Below are positions 16,330-24,974 of a stretch of DNA of 43,257 nucleotides, in pieces. How positions within the stretch are numbered: the first letter of the stretch is position 1; each line of letters starts with the position of its first letter. The stretch comes from an uncultured Thermoguttaceae bacterium (GTDB lineage: Bacteria; Planctomycetota; Planctomycetia; Pirellulales; Thermoguttaceae). The DNA lies in contig CAKVCP010000006.1 of the NCBI GenBank assembly GCA_934725735.1, forward strand, positions 1 through 43,257, in the 5' to 3' direction. The notes under the pieces are model-generated. The model was not told where the DNA came from and searched no databases. It saw only the letters and a list, made by a program, of their open reading frames with translations. A program made the position numbers and the translations under genes.

Positions 16330-17808
16330 TTAGAAGAGTTCGTCAACTTGGTCGTAACCGTTGTGGTAGACGGGCTTAACGAGCTCGGCGACGCCGGGCG
16401 TCTTGAGTTGGTCAAGATTCGTGACCTTGAGATTCTTCGCGTCCCAAAGAACCTTTTCGCCTTCGCCCTTCGCCGCCGCCCAAATGGCGAGATTGCCAAG
16501 GAGGATCGTTTCGGTGAGAGGACCGGCGTGATTCGGGAAGTTCGACCAGCAGATTTCGGGCTTGTCCTGCCAAATCGCTTGGAACCACTCGTACTTATGA
16601 CGCGCGTCGTCGTCGCGACCTTGTTCGTCGATCGGAGCGATAACGAATTCCGTCTGATCTTCGGGAATCCACGGAATCTCTTTGCCGCCTTCTTCATGGA
16701 AGGTTCCGCCCAGGCCAGCGCCCTTGGAACCGATGACGAAGCATCCGCCGCCCGCGTCGACGTTATTGAACCCGTACTTCTTGGTGAGTTCGGTCGGAGG
16801 CGTCTGAGAAGAGTCGTACCATACGAATTTGATCTTGCCGCGATTCTCGTTGGGTTCGAATTCGAAGGTGGTCGTCGAGCTCGCGGGGAAGGAGTCGAAG
16901 TCGTGTCCGGAGCTAGTCGCGACGACGCTCGACGGGTTGCGCAAATCGGTTCCCTTGAAGATCATGTTGACGTTGTGGCAAGCCATGTCGCCGAGAGCGC
17001 CGGTGCCGAAATCCCACCATCCGCGCCACTGGAAGCTATGATAAATGCCGGGCCAGAATTCGCGCTTGGGCGCGACGCCGATCCACGATTCCCAATCGAC
17101 GTTCTTGAGAGCTGCGGCGACTTGTCCCTTCTTTTCTTCGATCAGATCTTGAACGACTTCTTCGTCGGTTTCATCCTTCTTCGTTTGTTCGATGAATTTC
17201 TCCATCGTCATGGCGCGATTGGGGCCTTGCGCCCAAATAGGACGATTCGTCCAAACGTGGACTTCGGAGATATCGCCGATGACGCCCGCTTTATATTGAG
17301 CGGCGGTTTTGCGGAGCCCGTCGCTGACGCTTCCTTGGTTGCCCATCTGCGTGCAGACGCCGGTCTTCTTCGCGAGTTCTTGCATCCAGCGCGCTTCGTA
17401 GATCGTTCGCACGAGCGGTTTCTGCGTGTAGACGTGCTTGCCCATCTTCATCGCCGCGGCGGTGATAATCGCGTGCATATGGTCGGGTGTGCTGATCGTT
17501 ACGGCGTCAAATTTGTCTCCCATTTCCGCGAAAAGTTCGCGATAATCGGTATACGTCTTCGCGTCGGGAAATTCTTTTTTCTTACCGGCAAGAGTGTTGT
17601 AGTCGACGTCGCAAAGGCCGACGACCTTGCCGTAATATCCCGCTTGCGTGATATCTCCCGCGCCCTTGCCGCCAACGCCGACGCCCGCGACCGCGACGCT
17701 TTGAAGCGCCGACGCGCGCGCGGGTTTAAAAGCGTTTCCCGAGGCTACAAGGAAACCCGCGCCCGCTACTGCCGACGCTTTGATAAAATCACGACGTGTC
17801 GTTCTCAT
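16330..17808 (-). CDS. Tat-exported Gfo/Idh/MocA-family oxidoreductase
   Basis: 492 aa. A twin-arginine signal is plain: RRDFIKASAVAGAGFLVASG at residues 5-24. The mature Rossmann fold starts VAVAGVGVGGKGAGDI, and DRDLVGLCDVD and the substrate-side EKPLVRT-equivalent (HVYTQKPLVRTIYEARWM, with the family Lys in QKP) follow. The C-terminal Gfo/Idh domain includes YHSFQWRGWWDFGTGALGDMACH, with the His that binds substrate in this family. Planctomycetes carry very many such exported sugar dehydrogenase-like proteins; the substrate is not known here. A strong GGAGGA SD precedes the ATG. It is in its own transcription unit, with a terminator upstream from the neighbouring gene and a stem-loop downstream. 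Confidence 0.88.
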   Translation of the reverse strand: MRTTRRDFIKASAVAGAGFLVASGNAFKPARASALQSVAVAGVGVGGKGAGDITQAGYYGKVVGLCDVDYNTLAGKKKEFPDAKTYTDYRELFAEMGDKFDAVTISTPDHMHAIITAAAMKMGKHVYTQKPLVRTIYEARWMQELAKKTGVCTQMGNQGSVSDGLRKTAAQYKAGVIGDISEVHVWTNRPIWAQGPNRAMTMEKFIEQTKKDETDEEVVQDLIEEKKGQVAAALKNVDWESWIGVAPKREFWPGIYHSFQWRGWWDFGTGALGDMACHNVNMIFKGTDLRNPSSVVATSSGHDFDSFPASSTTTFEFEPNENRGKIKFVWYDSSQTPPTELTKKYGFNNVDAGGGCFVIGSKGAGLGGTFHEEGGKEIPWIPEDQTEFVIAPIDEQGRDDDARHKYEWFQAIWQDKPEICWSNFPNHAGPLTETILLGNLAIWAAAKGEGEKVLWDAKNLKVTNLDQLKTPGVAELVKPVYHNGYDQVDELF

Positions 17809-17958
17809 GTCTGTCCTCCTGCGATAAATGTAACGGATTCAGTACGCTCGCAAAATTGAATAAGAACCAATTTCTACGAACTGCGTAAATATTTTCTAGA
17901 ATTACGAAGTGAAAATCAAGCGTTTTTGACGTTTTTCTTTAAAAAATGTTTGGGTACA

Positions 17959-17985
17959 AAAAAAGCCGCGACCGAAGTCGCGACT
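17959..17985 (-). terminator. Intrinsic terminator after the proline-rich protein gene
   Basis: On the minus strand, GTCGCGACTT-type arm (17976-17985) pairs with the arm AAGCCGCGAC (17963-17972) around a CGAA-type loop, with a seven-base T-run beyond. It isolates the gene ending at 18017 from the Gfo gene start at 17808. No gene lies in 17809-18016. Confidence 0.8.
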
Positions 17986-18016
17986 TTCAGGTTGACGCGG
18001 GGATGCGTCGTCAGAA

Positions 18017-18523
18017 TCATCGCCGAGGCGGGGCCGCATGGATCGGACCGCCTGGATGAGGCGCTTGCGCCGGAGTCGACGGACGCGGCGTTATGACGCG
18101 ACCGTTGGGCGCGGCGACATGGTGGGGGCCGGGCCCTGGTCCACCCGGTTTAACGCCGGGACGAGGCGCGGGTGTAACCGGGCGCGGGCCAGCGGGAAAA
18201 GGTCTCGCTGGCGGCGGCGCCGGTCGAAAATACGGCGGATAGTAGGGTCGGTAGACCGGATATCCATAGTGCGGCGGGGGGGGGACATGACCAAACCTCG
18301 GAGGGGGCGGCATGTAGCCGCGAACTGGCGGGGGCGGGGGCGGGGGAAGCGTGTCGATGACAAACCCAGGGCCGCGATCGCCGAGATCGACGCCGACGTA
18401 GGTTCCGCCGGAATTCAAGGAAAAGGAAAAACCGTCCGCTGACGCTTGACGCGGGTAAGCGAATAATGACGCTACGACAAATAACGACGCGGCGATCGCT
18501 AAACGTTTCGACGTGCGTTTCAT
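18017..18523 (-). CDS. Exported proline/glycine-rich protein
   Basis: 168 aa from the ATG at 18523, chosen because AAGGAG lies seven bases ahead and because it begins a signal peptide (MKRTSKRLAIAASLFVVASLFAYP) ending at ASADGF. The mature protein starts FSFSLNSGGTYVGVDLGDRGPG, an extended beta-type segment found in other exported planctomycete proteins, then becomes proline-rich with runs PPPPPPPV and PPPPRFGHVPPPP. The remaining 90 residues are Pro/Gly/His with some Arg. I do not recognise a family with known role; a cell-surface or periplasmic structural part is likely. It is the last of three small exported proteins on this strand. Confidence 0.6.
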   Translation of the reverse strand: MKRTSKRLAIAASLFVVASLFAYPRQASADGFSFSLNSGGTYVGVDLGDRGPGFVIDTLPPPPPPPVRGYMPPPPRFGHVPPPPHYGYPVYRPYYPPYFRPAPPPARPFPAGPRPVTPAPRPGVKPGGPGPGPHHVAAPNGRVITPRPSTPAQAPHPGGPIHAAPPRR

Positions 18524-18576
18524 GGCGACTCCTTCTAAGAAGCGTTCAAACACGTTAGGAAATATGGAGGTTGCTA

Positions 18577-18888
18577 TTAACGATAAGGCGTCGCGCGGTA
18601 ATATCCGCGATAGCCGTAATTGACGGGGGCTCCGTAATATCGCGCGTTATATCCGCCGCGATATGGCGCGTAACCGCCGCGATAGTAACTCGGGGGGAGC
18701 GCTCGACCGGACTGGTAGACGCGCGGAAGCGCGGGAGTCGGCGCGCCGATCTGTCGCGTGGGAAGATTCAGCGAGCCATATTCTCGATATCTTGACGGAT
18801 AAAAAGCCTGGGCGTCTTGCGTTCCCCAAAAGGCAAGGAAGGACAAAACGAACGACGCTGTCGCTAGGGAAAAAAGAATTCTTCTCAT
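18577..18888 (-). CDS. Small exported Tyr/Arg/Gly-rich protein
   Basis: 103 aa. The N-terminus is a signal peptide (MRRILFSLATASFVLSFLAFWG) with a likely cleavage after QDAQAF. The rest is dominated by Tyr, Arg and Gly, for example YYRGGYAPYRGGYNARYYG, in a loose repeat. AAGGA sits six to nine bases ahead of the ATG. Such small YGG-rich proteins are often structural surface or envelope components. It resembles its neighbours only in being exported and low-complexity; the mature sequence is not similar enough to call a paralogue. No function can be given. A 10-11 bp hairpin lies between this gene and the one upstream. Confidence 0.5.
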   Translation of the reverse strand: MRRILFSLATASFVLSFLAFWGTQDAQAFYPSRYREYGSLNLPTRQIGAPTPALPRVYQSGRALPPSYYRGGYAPYRGGYNARYYGAPVNYGYRGYYRATPYR

Positions 18889-18956
18889 GTTCCTTGTCTC
18901 CTCTCAAGTCGTCTATGGTAACAAACGGCGGAAGATTGTGAAAGAACGCCAGAGCG

Positions 18957-18999
18957 CGAACGGCGCGCGTTGTTGGACTGGGAGGCTACGCGCCGTTCG
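18957..18999. terminator. Perfect hairpin between two exported-protein genes
   Basis: CGAACGGCGCG (18957-18967) pairs with CGCGCCGTTCG (18989-18999), an 11-base stem with a 21-base loop. No T-run follows on either strand, so termination is a guess; processing or attenuation is as likely. Confidence 0.4.
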
Positions 19000-19071
19000 A
19001 CCCTAGCTTAATTACCTGTACGATAAAATATAGACAATTAAGCCGAAAAATAAAAATTTTCGCAATAATTT

Positions 19072-19719
19072 TTAGCGGGGGCCGTAAGCCGGACGAGGCC
19101 CAGGGCCCAGAGGAGTCATGCCGCCAAAGTGATTGGGGCCGGGAACGTGAGGGCCAGGACCGAAATACGGACTCGGTTTGAAGGGATTGGGACGAACTGG
19201 ATAGGGGCCCGGATACGCGTTTGCGCCTGGACGCGGAGGCATGAGGCCCGGCGTGGGCGCGGGTCTGGGAGCGGGCTTCGGTGCGACGTGAATTGCGGGA
19301 GGAACGGCGGCCAAGTATGGCGCGGGGCGATATGCGGGCCCATAGACGACGGCGCGGGGTCTTTCCACGACGATCACGCTCGGCGTCGCGACGACTGCGG
19401 GGTCGACGTATGTTGTTTCCGGTTCAACGATTTCGGGTTCGGTAACAACTTCCTCCGTCTCGGGGACGACGTATTCCGTTTCGACGTCTTCGTCGGGAAT
19501 ATCAAGATTGACGTAGAGACTCGCGGAAGGATGATAAAACGCGGGGGGCGCTACTGGAATCGGCGCGGGAGCGGCTGGGGCTCCGGCTCCGAAGCTGATT
19601 GCGAATGGCCCTTTAGAGAAGAAGAAGTTAAAGGCCTCGGCGCGACGAGGCGTCAGGAGAGAAATAACTCCAAGCGCGACGAAGCACGTCGATATCATTA
19701 TGATTCTTGTTGTTCGCAT
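19072..19719 (-). CDS. Exported proline-rich protein with central acidic segment
   Basis: 215 aa from the ATG at 19719. I chose it because GAGGAA lies eight to nine bases ahead; an earlier in-frame ATG at 19734 overlaps that site and has no SD. The signal peptide MRTTRIIMISTCFVALGVISL ends at RRAEAF, then FNFFFSKGPFAISFGAG. A Pro/Ala stretch follows, an acidic stretch (EDVETEYVVPETEEVVTEPE), and a Pro/Gly-rich tail with repeats PRPGANAYPGPYP and GPGPHVPGPNH. The opening FSKGPFAISFGAG after the cleavage site is like the FSFSLNSGG of the protein at 18017, suggesting a small family. Function unknown. Transcribed with, or just before, the gene at 18577. Confidence 0.6.
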   Translation of the reverse strand: MRTTRIIMISTCFVALGVISLLTPRRAEAFNFFFSKGPFAISFGAGAPAAPAPIPVAPPAFYHPSASLYVNLDIPDEDVETEYVVPETEEVVTEPEIVEPETTYVDPAVVATPSVIVVERPRAVVYGPAYRPAPYLAAVPPAIHVAPKPAPRPAPTPGLMPPRPGANAYPGPYPVRPNPFKPSPYFGPGPHVPGPNHFGGMTPLGPGPRPAYGPR

Positions 19720-19803
19720 AGTGTTGTTCCTCATTGGTTTAACGTCGAGGACGGGTAAACGCCTCCGCTTCTTAGACGCTCTTTTAGGGCGGAGGGTTTC
19801 TAA

Positions 19804-19835
19804 AAAAAACGCCGTCGTCGAAATAGACGACGGCG
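19804..19835 (-). terminator. Intrinsic terminator after the RhaT-like gene
   Basis: CGCCGTCGTC (19810-19819) and GACGACGGCG (19826-19835) form a perfect 10-base stem with a 6-base loop; on the minus strand a run of eight T residues follows. Confidence 0.85.
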
Positions 19836-19881
19836 CGCGGTAATTTATCCTTTAGCGCGGATTTTGTAAAGGGCTCTTTTC

Positions 19882-21171
19882 TCAGTTGGTCTGTTCGAGA
19901 ACTTCTTCGACGGTTTCTTCGACCTGTTGTTCAATAGCCGCGTCTTCTTCGATAAGAGCGTCGATACTCGCGTTTATCCCTTCGACCGCTTCGGTAACGG
20001 CTTGAGCCGCCGCGTCCCCTTCAAGCGTTTCCACAGCGATAGCCGCCGCAGGTTCGGCGGAGAGTTCTTTCATAAGATTACCGTAACCGACGACGATCGT
20101 CGAGTAGAGGAGCGTGCCGATCGCGATTCCAAGAAGCGCCTTCGTAAAGCGGCTGGAGCCCTTCCATTCGTGAAGAAGCAGCCCCCACAGCGAGCTAAAG
20201 ATGATGATCGACGCCATGTGGAGAGTCCAGCTGGAGAACTTATATTCGCCCATGCGCGTTTCGCCCATCGAATAGAAGAAGAACTGGAAGTACCAGGTGG
20301 TTCCCGCGAGGGCGGAGAAGAAGAGGTTGCTCAGGTAGTTGACTTTGACGGTCTGACCGGGCTGATCGGGATCTTTGATCGTCGTCGTGCCGAACTGGTA
20401 GAGGGTCTTGTTCTTGAGCATGAGGTACAAGCACCAGAGGAAGTTGGTCGTGAAACCGCCAAGGAGAATCACGCAAAGCTTGGGAAGACCAACCCAGAGA
20501 GCGCCCGTTCCGTGCTCGGCGGTGATTTCCGCGACAGGCTCCATCGCCTGGATGCCGAACGCCATGCAAGCGCTGAAGAAACCGGAGACGAGAGCGATGA
20601 GGATTCCTTTGGTGAAGTTGAACTCTTTGACCGCAGCCTTCTTCTCTTCCGCAGGCATTTCACGCTCTTTCGACATCCCCGCGAAACCGGCGATGATAAC
20701 GCCGAGGAGACAAACGCCAAGCCCTAAAAGAATGACGCAATAGGGGGGTTGCGATTGGATATTCTCAATAATTGTTCGCGCGTAAACGTCTGGAATGAGC
20801 GTCCCCATGACGGTGCAGATACCGAGCGCAACCGCCATACCGAGGGACATCCCCAAATAACGAAGGGTCAACCCGAAAGTCAGACCGCCGATTCCCCAAA
20901 GCATACCGAAGAGATAGCCGAGGAAACACGCCTTAGGATTGGCCGCGAACCCCTCTCGAAGGACGGTAACAAGATCGTTGGTGAGCAAACTTGCCATGAC
21001 CCATGGAGCGATGATCCATGAGAAGAAGCCGCCCGCGAGCCAGTAGACTTCCCACGACCATTTTTTGACCGCTTTATAGGGAACGTAAAAAGAACCGGAG
21101 GCGAGACCGCCGAGCCAGTGGAATAAAACGCCGCCAAGAACGCCTGATAACATGAAAATTTCCTTGTTCAA
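19882..21171 (-). CDS. rhaT: L-rhamnose-proton symporter-like transporter
   Basis: 429 aa with about ten membrane helices. The sequence has the RhaT hallmarks: GLASGSFYVPYKAVKKWSWEVYW near the N-terminus (E. coli RhaT has a close equivalent), GMLWGIGGLTFGLTLRYLGMSLGMAVALG, then TWYFQFFFYSMGETRMGEYKFSSWTLHM. RhaT takes up L-rhamnose with a proton across the inner membrane. Helices are complete. The C-terminus carries an acidic tail of about 60 residues (IEEDAAIEQQVEETVEEV) that the E. coli protein lacks. AAGGAA precedes the ATG. No rhamnose catabolic genes lie nearby, so the sugar could differ within the family. The symbol is given on strong resemblance. Confidence 0.82.
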   Translation of the reverse strand: MNKEIFMLSGVLGGVLFHWLGGLASGSFYVPYKAVKKWSWEVYWLAGGFFSWIIAPWVMASLLTNDLVTVLREGFAANPKACFLGYLFGMLWGIGGLTFGLTLRYLGMSLGMAVALGICTVMGTLIPDVYARTIIENIQSQPPYCVILLGLGVCLLGVIIAGFAGMSKEREMPAEEKKAAVKEFNFTKGILIALVSGFFSACMAFGIQAMEPVAEITAEHGTGALWVGLPKLCVILLGGFTTNFLWCLYLMLKNKTLYQFGTTTIKDPDQPGQTVKVNYLSNLFFSALAGTTWYFQFFFYSMGETRMGEYKFSSWTLHMASIIIFSSLWGLLLHEWKGSSRFTKALLGIAIGTLLYSTIVVGYGNLMKELSAEPAAAIAVETLEGDAAAQAVTEAVEGINASIDALIEEDAAIEQQVEETVEEVLEQTN

Positions 21172-21186
21172 ATAAAGTTCAACGAA

Positions 21187-21210
21187 TCCTCGAGATAGGA
21201 GTCTCGAGGA
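21187..21210. promoter_or_regulatory. Palindrome upstream of rhaT
   Basis: TCCTCGAGA and TCTCGAGGA form a perfect 9-base inverted repeat with a 6-base spacer, 16-39 bases ahead of the rhaT start. It has no T-run. It could be an operator (its dyad size suits a dimeric repressor) or an mRNA hairpin controlling the start. Confidence 0.45.
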
Positions 21211-21338
21211 GACCTTGTTAAGATCGAAAACGTCGTGTCTCTACCGTGTTGGAAACTTCACGGAAAAGACGTCTTTCAGGAATTGTAAACGACGCGCTTT
21301 TCTTTTGCAAGACCGCGAATAATCCTTTTCAAGCCTTT

Positions 21339-24300
21339 TTAAAGCTCTTCTAGGTAGCTCAGCGTTATCGGCGAGAAGTCGTCGAAAACCAAACGCTCGG
21401 GCTCTAATAATCTTCCGCATTCCCGCATCCCTTCGACAAGAAGAGCGCGAGGGTTGATTTCACCCTTCTGACACAGTTCAAGGATCGAATCGACGACCCA
21501 ACGACATACGACGTCGGCGAAGCGCAAGTCATTTGCCGTCCACGGCGCCAAATACGCCTTGGTCTTCGCCGATTTGTTTAAGACGATGTATCCGAGTTTT
21601 ACCTCTTCTTTTTCCGACGAAGGGGAGATTTTGCGCAGAAAATGGCGATAAAGAGGCAGCTGCAAATTTACCCATGTTTCGTGATGCAATTCCTCAAAGT
21701 CGTGGAGCCCGTACTTTTGAATGAAGAGGCGCGTCGGGTTTTTCGCTCCGAAACGCAGAGGCTGAACGTGTTTGTGGTCGACCGTGTTTCCTGAGCGGGA
21801 GTTGAGCAACAATTCCTCCGTAGGATCGATTATTTCGTCCTTCTTTTTCCCTTTTTTCTCGCGCGTTCCTTCGTCCGTGTTGTCGAAGGTTTTGTAGTCG
21901 AAGACGTACCAGCAATTACGCCGCGGGTCGTAGTCGATCCGGTCGATGCGTCCTTGAATTTCGACAAGATTGAGACCAGGGGGCGTCGGCCCCTTAACGC
22001 CGAGATCCGCCGGAACGATTCGCGCGGGCTCTTCGACGTATTTGACGACGCGTCCGCTCTCGCGCCAACGCGCCTGCCACGACGAGAAAGCGCGAAGACG
22101 ACGGCGCAGTTCTTCCACCTGCACCCGCACAAAGGGCGAGGAGAACTCATGAAAACGCTCCGCGACGAGATCGTCGAGTTTGCGCGACGTCCACGCGTAG
22201 ATTGCCGATTCGTTGGCGCTGGAACGGATCTTTTCGTCCTTCCCGAACGCGCGTAAGACGTCGTGCGCAAGATTGCCGAAATTCGCCGCGTTGAGTTCGT
22301 TCGACGCGGCTTCCGGGCTCTGAAGACCGACGATTCGATCGAGGAAAAAGACGTACGGGCTTGCGAGAAATTTTTGAAAATCCGTGACGTTGAGGGAGAG
22401 ACGCCGCGCTCCTTCCTGCGAAGCGAGAAGCGCGTCCCAATTCACGCGTAAAATCGGCGCGCGGAATCCTTTGCGCAATTCCGTCGAGGCGACGGACGCG
22501 CCGGGGCGAGGAAAAACGCGCCCCGCGTGACGACGACGAAGGCGTTCGAAATTATCGCGTCCCTCGTCCCCGAAGTACTTGACGACGCGACCCGGTATCG
22601 CGTTGGGATCCGTCGCAAAGAGGAAGCGACTAGGGAGTTTCGAATCCTGCTGGAGGGAACGATCGCTAAAGACGACGAAGAACGCGTCGCGCGACGCCGC
22701 AAGGGTGTACGCAAGGTACGCGTCTCGCGCGTAGACGCGCGTCGAGTCGGAAAGCCCGAGCGTTTCGCACATGCCGTTAGGTAAAAATAGATCGCTCGAA
22801 ACGCTCGACGGCACAATTCTTTCGGTGAAGCCCGTGAGGATGAGGTACGGCGCGTCGTCAAAAAGGAGATCAAGCCACCCTTGAAGTTCGACGACGTCCG
22901 ATTGGGGAGTGGAAGGAACGGTTGATTTCCCGAGCTCGTTGAGAATAAGACGCAGCGCCAAGGAACCGGCGACTTCGTCGTCCGCGCCGAATTCGGGAAC
23001 TTCGTACAGCGCGTTCAATTCGCGCGAGAAGGCGCTGAGAAAACCTTGAATTTGGAAGTCGGAGTCGCGTGAGACGGGGTCGGGAGCGTATATCTTTGCG
23101 ACCAATTTCGCGAGGGGTTGCGTCCAGTTTTTCAGGGTTGTTTTTTTGAGATTCGCCGCGAGTCGGACAGGCTCCGCTTCCGAGACTAGCGCAAAGTATT
23201 CCCCTTCGTGGATCTTCCCTTCCGCTAGATCGGCGTTCATGAGGTCGATCCCCGAGCGCTGCGTCGGATCGACCGTGACGCGCGGTCCTTGGTCTTCGTA
23301 AAAATCGACGAGCGCGGAGTCAAGAATGTGCGCGGCGCGGCGCAGCTTGGAGTAAAAGCGGTTCCTCTTGCTATTGTCTTCGTCGACGTATCGAAACCAG
23401 CGATTCGGATCGACGATCGACGGAAGAATTTGCGCTCGATATTGATTGAATTCGACGAGGGCGCCGGCGCAGAAACTTGCGGCGTTCGGCGTTTCGGACG
23501 TCGACGCGTCTTCGGAGAGGAATTCGTCTTCTCCTTCGTCCTCTTCCTCGGATTCTTGCGCTTCTTGACGCGCGTCGGCCTCTTCTTCCTCTCCTTTGGG
23601 GAGCGGATATTGATTCCAAACGCTATTGATCCATCGCTCGACGTCGGGACGTCGCAAAAGTTCGCCGAAGACGTCGTACGAGCGCGTTTCGAGATACTGC
23701 GCGAGAAGTTCGAGAGTTCGATAGACGCGGTTGTGGGGGGCGGATTCTCCCTCGCCGCGAATCGTCGCGTATCCGAGTTTTGCGGCTTCGTCGGCGATGA
23801 ACGGAACCGATTCGGGATCGGGGGCGCCGATCGTGAGCGTTTCGGAGGGGATTGGGGCGTAGAAGTCGTTCTCCGACGTCGAGGCGGGGTTGACGGAAAG
23901 TTCGCGAATGAGAAGCGCCGCGGCTTCCCCTTCTTCGATGGGAGATTCGACCTGAAAGACGTTCTCTTCCGGAATCGGGAGAGAGAAGGGCGGGGCGTCG
24001 CCGGAACGCAGCGGATCCCAGCGCTCGGGGCGCAGAACGCCGTATTCGTCAAAGAATTCTTCGGGACGATCGCGAAACGCGACGTCGAAGGGGGAGAGTT
24101 CTCCGCGCGGCGTGGGAGCGTAAACCCAGAAATTGACGGCGTTTCCAAGCGCGGCGAAGACGTCTTTTTGCTGTTTGCCCAGATCGGTCGCACCAATGAC
24201 GTAATACTCGCACGGAACGTCGTCTTCCGTCGTCGCGCCCACTACGGCGTTGCGACTGAGCGCGTTTTCCCGCGCCGCGTCGCGATCGACGTACCCCGCG

Positions 24301-24926
24301 CGATCAAGTTCCTCGCGGTATAAACGATCGAGAACCTCGAGAGAGAGCCAGCGCCTTTCTTCAGTCGGCAAGCCTTTTCGTTGGCAAGCGCGCGCGACGT
24401 CTCGATGCGTAAGCCGCTCGTTGGCGAGCTTATGCGCGAGCGTTACGAAGGTCTGCGCGAGGTTGAGCGTCGTTTGAGGATTGGCGACGAGGCGCTGAAG
24501 CGTCGTTTTCTGGTCTTCTCCGTTCCGACATGGGAAGAGGGCGACGGCGTCTTCGAAGAAGTCGGGCTCCTGTAAGAAACGCGTCAGAGCGCGACGTTCG
24601 CTATATACGCACGTCAGCGTATTGGCGATTGGTCGCGTTTGTTCGTAGAGCTTTTCGGGCGTTTCGCCGACGGTGAAGTAGAGAGGGGGCGTCCAGACGG
24701 GTGAAAATTCGCCGTTTTTTATGCCTTCCGAAACGCGTCGCGTAACGAACGCCTCCAAGGTTCTTATCGCGCGCCGACCGGGTAGAACGCAGGTCATGCG
24801 CGACATATCGAGTACGCCGCCGACGGCGCGAGACGCCGCGATGCGGACGAGTTCCGAGGCGACGGTTTCGAGGAACGGCGCGTCGGGCGCGGAGCCGACG
24901 TCGTGAGGAAAAAATACGCGTTGCAC
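21339..24926 (-). CDS. AddB-like PD-(D/E)XK nuclease family protein
   Basis: 1,195 aa, GTG start. It resembles AddB/RexB: an N-terminal pseudo-helicase region (CVLPGRRAIRTLEAFVTRRV, and FVTLAHKLANERLT in the middle), and a C-terminal RecB-family nuclease with NAANFGNLAHDVLRAFG, EIQGRIDRIDY and the catalytic DYKT (VFDYKTFDN). AddB works with AddA to process double-strand ends for recombination. The Walker A site is absent (the loop is GRRAIRT), and the cysteine pattern of the AddB Fe-S cluster (three Cys after the nuclease motif) is not evident. A variable acidic insertion lies near residue 440-480. No AddA is in the window. AAGG lies about ten bases ahead of GTG. Gene 48 bases upstream is on the same strand. 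Confidence 0.75.
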   Translation of the reverse strand: MQRVFFPHDVGSAPDAPFLETVASELVRIAASRAVGGVLDMSRMTCVLPGRRAIRTLEAFVTRRVSEGIKNGEFSPVWTPPLYFTVGETPEKLYEQTRPIANTLTCVYSERRALTRFLQEPDFFEDAVALFPCRNGEDQKTTLQRLVANPQTTLNLAQTFVTLAHKLANERLTHRDVARACQRKGLPTEERRWLSLEVLDRLYREELDRAGYVDRDAARENALSRNAVVGATTEDDVPCEYYVIGATDLGKQQKDVFAALGNAVNFWVYAPTPRGELSPFDVAFRDRPEEFFDEYGVLRPERWDPLRSGDAPPFSLPIPEENVFQVESPIEEGEAAALLIRELSVNPASTSENDFYAPIPSETLTIGAPDPESVPFIADEAAKLGYATIRGEGESAPHNRVYRTLELLAQYLETRSYDVFGELLRRPDVERWINSVWNQYPLPKGEEEEADARQEAQESEEEDEGEDEFLSEDASTSETPNAASFCAGALVEFNQYRAQILPSIVDPNRWFRYVDEDNSKRNRFYSKLRRAAHILDSALVDFYEDQGPRVTVDPTQRSGIDLMNADLAEGKIHEGEYFALVSEAEPVRLAANLKKTTLKNWTQPLAKLVAKIYAPDPVSRDSDFQIQGFLSAFSRELNALYEVPEFGADDEVAGSLALRLILNELGKSTVPSTPQSDVVELQGWLDLLFDDAPYLILTGFTERIVPSSVSSDLFLPNGMCETLGLSDSTRVYARDAYLAYTLAASRDAFFVVFSDRSLQQDSKLPSRFLFATDPNAIPGRVVKYFGDEGRDNFERLRRRHAGRVFPRPGASVASTELRKGFRAPILRVNWDALLASQEGARRLSLNVTDFQKFLASPYVFFLDRIVGLQSPEAASNELNAANFGNLAHDVLRAFGKDEKIRSSANESAIYAWTSRKLDDLVAERFHEFSSPFVRVQVEELRRRLRAFSSWQARWRESGRVVKYVEEPARIVPADLGVKGPTPPGLNLVEIQGRIDRIDYDPRRNCWYVFDYKTFDNTDEGTREKKGKKKDEIIDPTEELLLNSRSGNTVDHKHVQPLRFGAKNPTRLFIQKYGLHDFEELHHETWVNLQLPLYRHFLRKISPSSEKEEVKLGYIVLNKSAKTKAYLAPWTANDLRFADVVCRWVVDSILELCQKGEINPRALLVEGMRECGRLLEPERLVFDDFSPITLSYLEEL

Positions 24927-24974
24927 GGCGCTAAAACCTTGGACTTTTGTTGCGCGACTGAAGAGACGCTAGGA

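Noticed and set aside
15895..17859. A 654-codon plus-strand frame.
   Set aside because: It runs antisense to the RicT-like and Gfo/Idh/MocA genes, whose families are unmistakable; the plus-strand translation is not recognisable.
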